A stretch of DNA of 22,382 nucleotides from Actinomycetota bacterium. GTDB taxonomy: Bacteria; Actinomycetota; Acidimicrobiia; Acidimicrobiales; Ilumatobacteraceae. Shown in pieces: positions 6,961-14,149 of this stretch. A program made the position numbers and the translations under genes. Below the pieces are notes generated by a model. The model was given only the letters and a program-made list of their open reading frames with translations. It made no database searches and had not been told where the DNA came from. Every line of letters starts with the position of its first letter. The stretch's first letter is position 1. The DNA is taken from NCBI GenBank assembly GCA_009704425.1, contig WLEG01000003.1:1-22382 (forward strand), given 5' to 3'.

Positions 6961-7126
6961 ACAGGTCACAAGACCACCGGCTGATTCAGCCGGGAGACGC
7001 GCCCGCAAGGGCAGCGCCGACAGGGCCGGTGCCATCGGGGGGTTGGCACCGGCCCCGTCGCATTTACGGGCCGGTTTTTCCCGTCACGAACACCACGTTT
7101 CGCGTACGGACGGACACACTGTGTTC
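6961..7126 (+). ncRNA. Structured 5' leader with exclusive terminator/antiterminator folds (riboswitch-like)
   Basis: In order, the RNA can form GGTC-ACAA-GACC (6964-6975); a 7-bp stem CCGGCTG/CAGCCGG (6977-6993); and GCCC-GCAA-GGGC (7001-7012) with a GNRA-type loop and a CGC/GCG extension. Next is a perfect 12-bp stem (7023-7034 with 7044-7055), loop TCGGGGGGT. The 3' arm of that last stem can instead pair with GGGCCGGT at 7068-7075, which runs into TTTTT. The two pairings exclude each other, as in transcriptional attenuators and riboswitches. I cannot match it to a riboswitch class by eye. The downstream gene is a SAM hydroxide adenosyltransferase homologue, so a SAM-, adenosine- or nucleoside-related ligand is a guess. 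Confidence 0.6.
7048..7079 (+). terminator. Attenuator terminator hairpin
   Basis: ACCGGCCC (7048-7055) pairs with GGGCCGGT (7068-7075) around a 12-nt loop, and T's continue to 7079. It is 47 nt upstream of the start codon at 7127. Its 5' arm is also the 3' arm of the 12-bp upstream stem, so only one can form at a time. Confidence 0.6.
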
Positions 7127-7996
7127 ATGAGCGCGACACGATTCTCGACGATGTCGTTCCTGTCGGACCTCGGGCTCGGTTCCGAACACGTCGGCGTGGT
7201 GAAGGCCGTCATCCGCGAGGAGGCTCCGCACGTTGCGGTCATCGATCTGACGCACGACATCGCGCCGTTCGACGTGCGCGCCGCGTCGTTGGCGTTGGCG
7301 CGCGCCGTTCCGTATCTCACCGAAGGCGTGGTGATCGCGTGCGTCGATCCCGGTGCCGGGAGTGATCGTCGCTTGATCGGCGTCGAGGTGGCCGATGGTG
7401 CCGGCGTCTTCCTCGGTCCCGACAACGGGTTGCTCGCACCGGGCGTCGCACTCGTGGGTGGCGCCGGTCGTGCCGTCGTGCTCGATCGTGACGAGCATCA
7501 TCTGAGTTCGCCCGGGTCCACGTTCGCCGCGCGCGACGTACTGGCGCCGGTGGCCGCGGCTCTGTGCAACGGCATCGACCTGTTCGACCTCGGCACGCCC
7601 ATCGATTCGGGGATGTTGTTGCCCGGAGTGGTGCCGATCCCGCGCGAGGAGAACGGCGGACTCTCGTGCGAGGTTCTGTGGGTCGATCGATTCGGCAACT
7701 GCCAACTGAACGTGTCGCTCGACGACGTGCGCACGGTTCTCGGCGCCGACGTGACGCGGGTGCGAACCACCATCGGCCCCGACGTCCGCAGCTTCGAGGT
7801 GGTAACGGCATTCGATTCCCTCGGTGCGGGCGCCGCCGGACTGGTGGTGGATTCGACCGGATTGTTGTGCATCGCCGTCGGTCGGGCGTCGGCCGCGAAC
7901 GAGCTGTCCGTGGGTGAGGGCGACCAGGTGTTCCTCTCCCCGGGTGGAGAACCGGCCCCCGCCAGCGTGTCGGTGACCATCTCGCCCTCGCGCTGA
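7127..7996 (+). CDS. SAM hydroxide adenosyltransferase (DUF62) homologue, catalytic His missing
   Basis: Family members hydrolyse S-adenosylmethionine to adenosine and methionine; fluorinase and chlorinase are relatives. The protein has 289 residues. It shows the N-terminal SFLSDLGLGSEHVGVVKAVI, the block CVDPGAGSDRRLIGVEVADG, FLGPDNGLLAPG, and the C-terminal barrel start WVDRFGNCQLNV. From family knowledge the water-activating triad is Asp-Arg-His. Here D74 and R81 (same 7-residue spacing) are present, but the usual TFHGRD block reads TFAARD, with Ala134 where the His is expected. Activity may therefore differ or be lost. ATG 7127 fits the family N-terminus. An in-frame ATG at 6956 would add 57 residues coded by the hairpin leader and is rejected. 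Confidence 0.85.
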   Translation: MSATRFSTMSFLSDLGLGSEHVGVVKAVIREEAPHVAVIDLTHDIAPFDVRAASLALARAVPYLTEGVVIACVDPGAGSDRRLIGVEVADGAGVFLGPDNGLLAPGVALVGGAGRAVVLDRDEHHLSSPGSTFAARDVLAPVAAALCNGIDLFDLGTPIDSGMLLPGVVPIPREENGGLSCEVLWVDRFGNCQLNVSLDDVRTVLGADVTRVRTTIGPDVRSFEVVTAFDSLGAGAAGLVVDSTGLLCIAVGRASAANELSVGEGDQVFLSPGGEPAPASVSVTISPSR

Positions 7997-8008
7997 TCGT
8001 CCGGTGCT

Positions 8009-8027
8009 CCGACGAGCCGGTCGTCGG
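8009..8027 (+). promoter_or_regulatory. Inverted repeat upstream of the small membrane ORF
   Basis: CCGACGA and TCGTCGG form a perfect 7-bp inverted repeat with loop GCCGG. It lies between the DUF62 stop and the TAGGGT -10, overlapping the expected -35 zone. It may be an operator or the 3' hairpin of the upstream transcript; there is no T run. Confidence 0.35.
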
Positions 8028-8034
8028 GTCCGGC

Positions 8035-8040
8035 TAGGGT
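8035..8040 (+). promoter_or_regulatory. -10 element of the small membrane ORF
   Basis: TAGGGT ends 6 nt before ATG 8047, the same leaderless geometry as proC and hemB. Its AGGG could alternatively act as a weak Shine-Dalgarno sequence. Confidence 0.4.
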
Positions 8041-8046
8041 GAATCC

Positions 8047-8130
8047 ATGCGTCCCGCCACCACGTTGACCATGGCCCTGTTGCTCGGCGCGATCTTCGTG
8101 GCGGGAATCATCTCTCTCCTCCAACTGTGA
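8047..8130 (+). CDS. 27-residue single-helix membrane peptide
   Basis: This short frame starts at ATG 8047 and stops at TGA 8130. It encodes a peptide with a short basic N-terminus (MRPATT) followed by about 20 hydrophobic residues (MALLLGAIFVAGIISLL), a single transmembrane helix. Support comes from a leaderless-type -10 placed exactly as at annotated genes. It is 28 nt upstream of the acyl-CoA ligase and could be co-transcribed with it. I do not recognise the family. Small membrane peptides often bind a larger membrane complex, but nothing here identifies a partner. It could also be a chance frame in a short leader. Confidence 0.45.
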   Translation: MRPATTLTMALLLGAIFVAGIISLLQL

Positions 8131-8144
8131 GGATGCGCGCGATG

Positions 8145-8150
8145 AGGAGG
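8145..8150 (+). promoter_or_regulatory. Shine-Dalgarno site of the acyl-CoA ligase
   Basis: AGGAGG lies 8 nt before ATG 8159. It is one of the strongest ribosome binding sites in the window and contrasts with the leaderless starts of most neighbours, so this gene is expected to have a leader or be downstream in an operon. Confidence 0.65.
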
Positions 8151-8158
8151 AACCAGTC

Positions 8159-9664
8159 ATGAACCTGGCATCCATCGTCGACAAGCACGACGCGACCCGC
8201 CCGGCCGTCATCAGCCGCGGTCGCACCACCTCCTACGGGGAGTTGCGGGACCAGATCGAATCGTTCCGCGGCTCGCTGGGAGCCCTCGGGGTGGTGCCCG
8301 GCGACCGGGTGGCGCTGATGTGCGGCAACGGGCGCTGGTTCGTGGTGGCGTACATGGCCGTGGTCGGCGCCGGCGCCATCGCCGTGCCGTTGAACCCGTT
8401 GAGTCCGACGCCCGAACTCGAGGCCGAACTGGCCATCGTGGATCCCAAGGTGGTCTTGGTCGAGGCATCCGGTGTTTCGTCCTTTTCCGCCGTCGACCGC
8501 CGTCGACTTCCGTCCCTGGCGCACGTGGTCGTCACCGATGCCTCGAGCGCGTCGTCGGTGCAGGGGTCGGCGACCGTGCGCACGTTCGACGACATGCTCG
8601 GCGGACCGAAAGCGCGTTGGATAGAGGTGAACGACTCCGATCCGGCGGTCCTCATCTTCACCAGCGGAACCGCGGGTTCGCCCAAGGCCGCGATACTCAC
8701 GCACCTCAATCTGTTGGAGAACATCTGCCAGAACTTCTCGACTTCCGATCACATTCAGGAGGGTGACGTGGTGTTCGGCGTCTTGCCGATGTACCACATC
8801 TTCGGCCTGAACGTGGTTCTCGGGATGTCGCTGATGGCCGGCGCGTGCGTCGTGCTCGTGCAGCGGTTCGATCCGGTGACCGCGGTGGAAACCTTCGCCG
8901 AACGGGGCGTGACGATCGTCCCCGGTGCGCCGCCGATCTGGGTGGCGATGTCGTTGATGGAGGGTCTCGACGCGTCGGCGTTCTCGACGGTGCGGCTCGC
9001 CCTCACCGGTGCGGCCCGCATGCCCGAGGACGCGTCGGAACGGCTGCGGGTCAGATTTGGACTCGATCTGCGCGAGGGGTACGGGCTCACCGAGGCGGCG
9101 CCGGTGGTGACCAGCTCGGTGGGCGTGCAGAATCGCCCGGGTTCGGTGGGTCGCGCGGTGGAGGGCATCGACGTTCGCATCGTCGACGAGTCGGGTAACG
9201 ACGTGCCCGTGGGCGATTCCGGCGAGGTGTGGGTGAAGGGGCCCAACGTGTTCGCGGGTTACTGGAACGACCCCGAAGCCACCGCGCGGGTGCTCGATCG
9301 AGACGGTTGGTTGCACACCGGCGACATCGGCCTCGTGGACGACGACGGATATCTCTATCTGGTCGACCGAGCCAAGGACCTGATCATCGTGTCGGGTTTC
9401 AACGTGTACCCCGCAGAGGTCGAAGAGGTGTTGATGCGACACCCGGCGGTGTTCGAGGCCGGGGTGGTGGGAGTGTCGCATCCGCACACCGGAGAGGCGG
9501 TCCGCGCCTTCGTGGTGTTGAAGCCGGGGGCCGAGGCCGACGAGGACGCGTTGATCGATCACTGTCACGATCACATCGCGCGTTACAAGTGCCCGTCGAA
9601 GGTGTTGGTGGTGGACGAGCTACCGCACAACCGCTTCGGCAAACTGCTCCGACGCGCGTTGTGA
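8159..9664 (+). CDS. Long-chain fatty acid-CoA ligase-like AMP-binding enzyme
   Basis: This class I adenylate-forming enzyme of 501 residues activates a carboxylic acid with ATP, most likely making an acyl-CoA. It contains the phosphate-binding loop VLIFTSGTAGSPKAAILTH, the substrate-side motif EGYGLTEAAPVV, the hinge region GWLHTGDIGLVDDDGYLYLV with VDRAKDLIIVSGFNVYP, and near the C-terminus the catalytic Lys in HNRFGKLLRR. The length is that of a stand-alone ligase; no carrier domain follows. A strong Shine-Dalgarno sequence supports ATG 8159. Its last 45 nt overlap the 3' end of the convergent membrane-protein gene. Acid chain length cannot be judged from sequence; a crotonobetaine- or coumarate-type ligase is an alternative. 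Confidence 0.88.
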   Translation: MNLASIVDKHDATRPAVISRGRTTSYGELRDQIESFRGSLGALGVVPGDRVALMCGNGRWFVVAYMAVVGAGAIAVPLNPLSPTPELEAELAIVDPKVVLVEASGVSSFSAVDRRRLPSLAHVVVTDASSASSVQGSATVRTFDDMLGGPKARWIEVNDSDPAVLIFTSGTAGSPKAAILTHLNLLENICQNFSTSDHIQEGDVVFGVLPMYHIFGLNVVLGMSLMAGACVVLVQRFDPVTAVETFAERGVTIVPGAPPIWVAMSLMEGLDASAFSTVRLALTGAARMPEDASERLRVRFGLDLREGYGLTEAAPVVTSSVGVQNRPGSVGRAVEGIDVRIVDESGNDVPVGDSGEVWVKGPNVFAGYWNDPEATARVLDRDGWLHTGDIGLVDDDGYLYLVDRAKDLIIVSGFNVYPAEVEEVLMRHPAVFEAGVVGVSHPHTGEAVRAFVVLKPGAEADEDALIDHCHDHIARYKCPSKVLVVDELPHNRFGKLLRRAL

Positions 9665-10372
9665 ACCCGCCGGCTTCACCGATGCGGTGAGGAATCCGGC
9701 GAACAGGATCACGACCCCCGCCAACAACGTGACGGCGAACGCCCGATCCTCACCGAGTCGTCCCGCCAACGTGCCGCTTCCCGACAGCACCAGGGTTCCG
9801 GTGGCGATGAGAAGATTGGCGAACGCGGTGCGGCGGGGATTCACGATCTGTCGCGATGCTCCGGCGGTGGCGGGCACCCGACCGCGCAACACGCGGACGA
9901 TGGACCACACGGCGCCCACGATGATGACGAGCGCGGCCACGCCCGAACCGACCGCGGCGAACACCCGCGGGGCCACTCCGAACAGTTCGCTACCGCGTGG
10001 CAGACCCTCGCCGGTGATCGTGCCCGCGGGAGCCACGAGCACGACGCCCGTGGCCGCTCCGGACAAACCGATCAACCAGAGTCGGGTGACGTCTCCGATG
10101 CGACGACCGAACAACAGGTAGACGGTGCCCAGAGCCAGCCAGGGGACGTTCAGCACCGCGCCGGCGAGGAAGAAGACACGGAAGGACGCGAGGCTCCAGC
10201 CTCGGGCCTCGGCCCACCACAACGCCATCGATCCCAGAGCGAACAAGGCCAATGAAACGGCCCAGGCACCGTCGTGCGGTCGACGACGACGCAGCCATCG
10301 ATCGAGTGTCGAAATCGCGAACGCCAAGGCGATCAAGGTCGCGGCGGCGGCGAGTGCGGCGTTCAACGTCAC
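9620..10372 (-). CDS. Seven-helix integral membrane protein of unknown function
   Basis: This 250-residue protein has seven predicted membrane helices, including NAALAAAATLIALAFAISTL, AVSLALFALGSMALWWAEA, the VFFLAGAVLNVPWLALGTVY segment and LLAGVVILFAGFLTASV. There is no soluble domain larger than a loop and no recognisable motif. The frame is open further upstream. GTG 10372 is chosen because hydrophobic coding begins there and a TAGCCT -10 ends 7 nt before it. The gene is divergent from rex, with 142 bp between starts, so the two could share control. Its 3' end overlaps the acyl-CoA ligase by 45 nt. I do not recognise the family. Confidence 0.7.
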   Translation of the reverse strand: MTLNAALAAAATLIALAFAISTLDRWLRRRRPHDGAWAVSLALFALGSMALWWAEARGWSLASFRVFFLAGAVLNVPWLALGTVYLLFGRRIGDVTRLWLIGLSGAATGVVLVAPAGTITGEGLPRGSELFGVAPRVFAAVGSGVAALVIIVGAVWSIVRVLRGRVPATAGASRQIVNPRRTAFANLLIATGTLVLSGSGTLAGRLGEDRAFAVTLLAGVVILFAGFLTASVKPAGSQRASEQFAEAVVR

Positions 10373-10379
10373 GCGTCGC

Positions 10380-10385
10380 AGGCTA
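10380..10385 (-). promoter_or_regulatory. -10 element of the seven-helix protein
   Basis: On the minus strand this reads TAGCCT, ending 7 nt before GTG 10372. It decides the start of this gene and fits the leaderless pattern seen across the window. Confidence 0.5.
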
Positions 10386-10476
10386 GGACATCGACCGCTC
10401 GTCGACCGCCCGTCGGGACCGCCGGTTTGTCGGTGACGGATGACCGCCCGTCCACCCCGAAGACACCTCGGCGTAA

Positions 10477-10498
10477 CTTCGTGAACATGATCACGAGG
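10477..10498. promoter_or_regulatory. Probable Rex operator (ROP) controlling rex
   Basis: CTTCGTGA (10477-10484) and TCACGAGG (10491-10498) are inverted repeats with a 6-nt spacer. The core GTGAACATGATCAC closely resembles the GTGAACNNNTTCAC core of actinobacterial Rex operators. It covers the space between the expected -35 and the TAGCGT -10 of rex, so binding should block transcription. This fits the autoregulation known for Rex. Confidence 0.65.
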
Positions 10499-10501
10499 AC
10501 C

Positions 10502-10507
10502 TAGCGT
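10502..10507 (+). promoter_or_regulatory. -10 element of rex
   Basis: TAGCGT ends 7 nt before ATG 10515. TTCGTG at 10478-10483, within the inverted repeat, is a possible -35 at 18-nt spacing. Confidence 0.55.
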
Positions 10508-10514
10508 TTCGCCG

Positions 10515-11198
10515 ATGGCCGATCGCCCCCGACGCCGAATCCCCGAGGCCACCGTGTCGCGGTTGCCCGTGTATCTGCGCTTGCTGAACGAGTTGGCCGA
10601 TGCCGGCACGCACCACGTTTCGAGCGAGCAACTCGCCGAACTCGGTGGTGTCAACGCGGCCAAGGTTCGCAAGGACCTCAGCTACCTCGGCAGCTACGGC
10701 GTGCGAGGTGTGGGGTACGAGGTTCCCTATCTCGTGTACCAGATCCAGCGCGAGCTCGGTTTGAACCACGACTGGCCCGTCGTGATCGTGGGAGCGGGCA
10801 ACCTGGGCCAAGCGCTGTCGGGTTACGGGGGCTTCGGTCAGAAGGGCTTCCCCGTGGCCGGGGTGGTCGACGTGGACCCGAGCAAGATCGGGTCGGTCAT
10901 CGGCGGCGTGCGGGTGCGACACATCGACGAGCTACCGCAGATCGTGGCCTCCCGGTCCGTGTCGATCGGGGTGGTCGCGGTTCCGGCCGCCGGAGCGCAG
11001 GATGCCGCCGATCGGCTGGTGAAGGCCGGCGTGACCAGCATCTTGAACTTCGCCCCGGCCGTGATCGCCGTGCCCCGCGGAATCAACGTTCGCAAGGTCG
11101 ATTTGGCCCTCGAACTGCAGATTCTCAGCTATCACGAGCAGAGTCGGGCCAACACCTTGCGCGCGGTTCCGGGCTCCGGCAAGAGCGCGAGCGCGTAG
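10515..11198 (+). CDS. rex: Redox-sensing transcriptional repressor Rex
   Basis: Rex senses the NADH/NAD+ ratio. NADH release or binding switches its grip on operators in front of respiratory and fermentative genes. The 227-residue protein has an N-terminal winged helix (residues about 10-85: SRLPVYLRLLNELADAGTHH and NAAKVRKDLSYLGSYGVRGV). It also has a Rossmann domain with VVIVGAGNLGQALSGYGGFG, and ends with the swapped C-terminal helix region including LELQILSYHEQSR. An operator-like palindrome lies in its own promoter. It directly precedes hemA, as in Streptomyces, where rex and heme genes are linked, tying redox state to tetrapyrrole supply. hemA also has its own -10. Confidence 0.95.
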   Translation: MADRPRRRIPEATVSRLPVYLRLLNELADAGTHHVSSEQLAELGGVNAAKVRKDLSYLGSYGVRGVGYEVPYLVYQIQRELGLNHDWPVVIVGAGNLGQALSGYGGFGQKGFPVAGVVDVDPSKIGSVIGGVRVRHIDELPQIVASRSVSIGVVAVPAAGAQDAADRLVKAGVTSILNFAPAVIAVPRGINVRKVDLALELQILSYHEQSRANTLRAVPGSGKSASA

Positions 11199-11221
11199 GG
11201 CGACGGCGCGGGTCGAGGGAA

Positions 11222-11227
11222 TAAGGT
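11222..11227 (+). promoter_or_regulatory. -10 element of hemA
   Basis: TAAGGT ends 7 nt before GTG 11235, with no Shine-Dalgarno sequence. It lies in the 36-bp gap after rex, so hemA can be transcribed independently as well as by read-through from rex. Confidence 0.5.
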
Positions 11228-11234
11228 AACCACC

Positions 11235-12497
11235 GTGTCCATCGTCGTTTTCGGGGTGAATCACCGCACCGGGCCCTTGGCTCTGTTGGAGCGGGTCACG
11301 ATCGCCGACGATGCGATCGCCAAGACCATCCACGGGCTGATGTCGCGCCCGAACATCCGCGAAGCGGTGGTTCTGTCCACCTGCAACCGCACCGAGGTGT
11401 ACGCGGTGGCGGAGAAGTTCCACGGGGCGTACGGCGACCTGCGCGACTTCTTCTGCGATCTCGGCGGCTTCTCGGCCGACGAGTTGGCCCCGCATCTGTA
11501 CAGCCAGCACGACGAGGCGGCGGTGTCGCACCTGTTCGAGGTGGCGGCGGGACTCGATTCGGCCGTGCTCGGTGAGAGCGAGATCCTCGGTCAGGTGCGC
11601 GACGCCTGGGATCGTTCGCAACGCGAGGGTGGCGCGTTGTCCACGCTCAACCTGTTGTTCCGCCATGCTCTCGAGGTCGGCAAGCGAGCGCGCTCGGAAA
11701 CCTCGATCGGTCGCCACACCTCGAGCGTCAGTCACGCCGCCGTCGACATGGCCCGTGACGGCCTCGGAACCGTCGAGGGACTCACGGTTCTGGTGGTCGG
11801 TGCCGGCGACATGGGCGAGGGTGTCACCGTGGCTCTGGCCGGAGCGGGTGTGGGTCGGGTGCTGGTGGCCAACCGCACCATCGGGCGCGCCCAGGATCTG
11901 GCCGATCGCGTGGGTGGATCGGTCACCGAGTTCTACCGACTGAACGAGACCTTGGTCGATGCCGACGTGGTGGTCACGTGCACCGGCGCCGGAAGCACCG
12001 TGATCGACCACGAGATGGTGGCCTCGGCGATGTCGCGTCGAGCCGACCGTCCGTTGTTCGTCGTCGACATCGCCGTGCCCCGCGACGTGGAACGTTCGGT
12101 GGGCGAGATCGACGGCGTCACGTTGTTGAACCTCGACGACCTGCGCGATTGGGCGGCGCGGGGTCAAGCGCAACGCGCGGCCGAAGCCGACGCGGTCCGA
12201 TCCATCGTGAACGAAGAGGTGGAGCGTTTCGCGATGGAGACCACCGCTCGTCAGGCGGCTCCGTTGGTGGCCCAGTTGCACGCGGCCGCCGAGTCCGTGC
12301 GTTCCGCCGAGATCGAGCGCATGAAGCGCCGTCTCGCCTCGCTCGAACCGGAGCAGCGCGACGCCGTGGAGGCCCTCACGAAGGGCATCGTCGCCAAGTT
12401 GTTGCACGACATGTCGGTGCGCCTGAAGGACGATGCCGGAACGCCGCGCGGTGAGCGCAACGCCGCCGCCGTTCGCGACCTCTTCGATCTGCGCTGA
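11235..12497 (+). CDS. hemA: Glutamyl-tRNA reductase
   Basis: This is the first enzyme of C5-pathway tetrapyrrole synthesis: NADPH-dependent reduction of glutamyl-tRNA to glutamate-1-semialdehyde. The length of 420 residues is normal. The catalytic Cys is C50 in VVLSTCNRTEVYA, following VNHRTGPLALLERV. The GESEILGQVRDAW block and the NADPH domain start LTVLVVGAGDMGEGVTVALA are present, and the C-terminal dimerisation helices end in VRDLFDL. GTG 11235 has a leaderless-type -10. It heads the hemA-hemC-hemD run with gaps of 5 and 4 nt. HemA and HemL together supply aminolevulinate. In Streptomyces the homologous region is under Rex control; the sequence here shows a Rex-like site only at rex itself. 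Confidence 0.96.
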   Translation: MSIVVFGVNHRTGPLALLERVTIADDAIAKTIHGLMSRPNIREAVVLSTCNRTEVYAVAEKFHGAYGDLRDFFCDLGGFSADELAPHLYSQHDEAAVSHLFEVAAGLDSAVLGESEILGQVRDAWDRSQREGGALSTLNLLFRHALEVGKRARSETSIGRHTSSVSHAAVDMARDGLGTVEGLTVLVVGAGDMGEGVTVALAGAGVGRVLVANRTIGRAQDLADRVGGSVTEFYRLNETLVDADVVVTCTGAGSTVIDHEMVASAMSRRADRPLFVVDIAVPRDVERSVGEIDGVTLLNLDDLRDWAARGQAQRAAEADAVRSIVNEEVERFAMETTARQAAPLVAQLHAAAESVRSAEIERMKRRLASLEPEQRDAVEALTKGIVAKLLHDMSVRLKDDAGTPRGERNAAAVRDLFDLR

Positions 12498-12502
12498 TCA
12501 CC

Positions 12503-13381
12503 GTGTCCGCGCTGCGCATCGCGACCCGCGGTTCACTGCAGGCCCGCACCCAATCCGAGCACATCGCCTCCGCGTTGCGTTCGGCTCACCCGGGGCTGGA
12601 GGTCGAGCTCGTCTTCGTCGACACCATGGGCGACCGTCGACAGGACGTTCCGTTGCACACGATCGGTGGGCAGGGCGTGTTCGTGAAAGAGGTGCAGTCC
12701 GCCGTGCTCGACGGTCGCGCCGACCTCGCGGTGCACAGCGCCAAGGACCTTCCGTCGACGCCCGCCGACGGACTGCACATCGCGGCGTTCGGCGAACGAC
12801 GCGACCCTCGCGACGTGTTGGTCGGGCGAACGCTCGACGAACTGGCCCCGGGCGCCACGGTGGCCACGGGCTCGGTGCGTCGTCGCGCGCAACTGTCCAG
12901 ATTGCGACCGGACCTGAACTTCGTCGAACTTCGCGGCAACATCCCGACCCGTCTCGAGAAGGTTCCTCCGTCGGGGGCGATCGTCATGGCCGCGGCGGCG
13001 CTGGAGATCCTGGGATGGACCGACCGGGTGGCGCAACATCTCGACGTCGATTCCATGATTCCCGCCGTGGGTCAGGGTTGCGTGGCGGTGGAGTGTCGAG
13101 TCGACGACGAGCGAACGTCGGCGTACCTCTCTGACATCGATCACGCGGCCTCGCGCGCGTCGGTGGAGCGTGAACGAGCGTTCCTCTCCGAATTGGGTTC
13201 CGGATGCTCCCTTCCCGTGGGGGCCTTCGACGACGGCGCGAGCATGGCCGTGTATCTCGCCTCCGATGATGGAGCTCGCCATCACATCGAGAGGATGACG
13301 ACGTCGCACGGCGATCAGTCGGAACTCGTTCGCCGGGCGCGCGAATTGGCGCGTCGTGCGAGGGTCGCGGTCGGGGATTGA
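12503..13381 (+). CDS. hemC: Porphobilinogen deaminase (hydroxymethylbilane synthase)
   Basis: The enzyme joins four porphobilinogens into hydroxymethylbilane in the cytosol, using a covalent dipyrromethane primer. The 292-residue protein begins LRIATRGSLQARTQSEHIAS. It contains FVKEVQSAVLDGRADLAVHS with the Lys/Asp catalytic region, ATGSVRRRAQLSRLRPDLNF, and the cofactor-binding Cys at residue 235 in LGSGCSLPVGAF. It is slightly shorter than many homologues because the C-terminal domain is compact. GTG 12503 lies 5 nt after the hemA stop, so translation is probably coupled. All key residues appear present. Confidence 0.95.
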   Translation: MSALRIATRGSLQARTQSEHIASALRSAHPGLEVELVFVDTMGDRRQDVPLHTIGGQGVFVKEVQSAVLDGRADLAVHSAKDLPSTPADGLHIAAFGERRDPRDVLVGRTLDELAPGATVATGSVRRRAQLSRLRPDLNFVELRGNIPTRLEKVPPSGAIVMAAAALEILGWTDRVAQHLDVDSMIPAVGQGCVAVECRVDDERTSAYLSDIDHAASRASVERERAFLSELGSGCSLPVGAFDDGASMAVYLASDDGARHHIERMTTSHGDQSELVRRARELARRARVAVGD

Positions 13382-13385
13382 CCGC

Positions 13386-14105
13386 ATGAGCGACGGCTCG
13401 TCGGAATCACGTCGCCAACGGGTGATCGTGACGCGCGCGGCGGAGCGGGCCGCCGGATTGAGTCGGTTGTTGCGCGATGCCGGGCACGAGGTGGTCGAGG
13501 TTCCCGTGACCACCACGACCGAACCGGGCGACGGAGGTGTCGCGTTCGACCGGGCGTTACGACGACTCCACGAGTACGACTGGCTGGTCGTCACCTCCCC
13601 CGAGGGAGCGCGACGCGTGGTGGAGAGCGCGGAACGTGTCGGCGCGGACCTGCGACGGGTGAAGAGAGCGGCGGTCGGCACCAGCACGGCGGCCACGCTC
13701 GGTGGCGCGGATCTGGTGCCGGATGTGCAGACGGGGTCGTCGCTCGGATCGTTGTTTCCCGACGGCGACGGTCGGGTTCTGCTGGCGGTGGCCGAGTCCG
13801 CGGGCACCGGATTCGAGGAGGCCGCCCGCGGCAAGGGTTGGGTCGTGGATCGGGTGCACTCGTATCGCACGGTGCCGGTGGTTCCCCTCGACGTGGATGC
13901 GCGACTCGTGAGCGAGTGCGATGCCATCACGTTCACCGCGGCGTCCTCGGTGGAGGCCTGGGTGGCCGCGTTCGGAACCGTGACGCCCGGGCGGGTGGTG
14001 GCCATGGGGCCTCAGACCGCCGATGCGTTGCGGCGCGCCGGCATCGATTCGTTCGTGGTGGCGTCCGAGCAATCGTTGGCCGGCATCGTCCGCGCCCTCT
14101 CCTGA
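13386..14105 (+). CDS. hemD: Uroporphyrinogen-III synthase
   Basis: HemD closes and rearranges hydroxymethylbilane to uroporphyrinogen III. The 239-residue protein is a typical stand-alone, two-lobed HemD with low sequence conservation. Recognisable are QRVIVTRAAERAAGLSRLLR at the N-terminus, the LVVTSPEGARRVVE segment, and the late FTAASSVEAWVAAFG plus VVAMGPQTADALRRAG. ATG 13386 is 4 nt after the hemC stop. An in-frame earlier start would run antiparallel through hemC coding and is not needed. No fused methyltransferase (CobA) domain is present, unlike the HemD of many actinobacteria. The call rests on motifs plus position between hemC and hemB. Confidence 0.9.
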   Translation: MSDGSSESRRQRVIVTRAAERAAGLSRLLRDAGHEVVEVPVTTTTEPGDGGVAFDRALRRLHEYDWLVVTSPEGARRVVESAERVGADLRRVKRAAVGTSTAATLGGADLVPDVQTGSSLGSLFPDGDGRVLLAVAESAGTGFEEAARGKGWVVDRVHSYRTVPVVPLDVDARLVSECDAITFTAASSVEAWVAAFGTVTPGRVVAMGPQTADALRRAGIDSFVVASEQSLAGIVRALS

Positions 14106-14110
14106 TCCTC

Positions 14111-14149
14111 CTGGAGAAACTGCCTGGAGAAACTGCCTGGAGAAACTGG
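14111..14149. repeat. Three tandem 13-bp repeats after hemD
   Basis: CTGGAGAAACTGC occurs at 14111-14123 and 14124-14136, and again at 14137-14149 with the last base G. The last copy runs into the left arm of the adjoining long hairpin. The unit is not coding in any gene called here. Confidence 0.85.

Noticed and set aside
7017..7080. Assignment of the leader to a known SAM, SAH, c-di-AMP or c-di-GMP riboswitch
   Set aside because: I compared remembered consensus cores for these classes and none fitted; only the expression-platform logic is supported.
6956..7126. ATG 6956 as the DUF62 start, adding 57 residues
   Set aside because: The added sequence is coded by perfect hairpins with mutually exclusive pairing, does not match the family N-terminus, and the likely RNA start lies downstream of this ATG.
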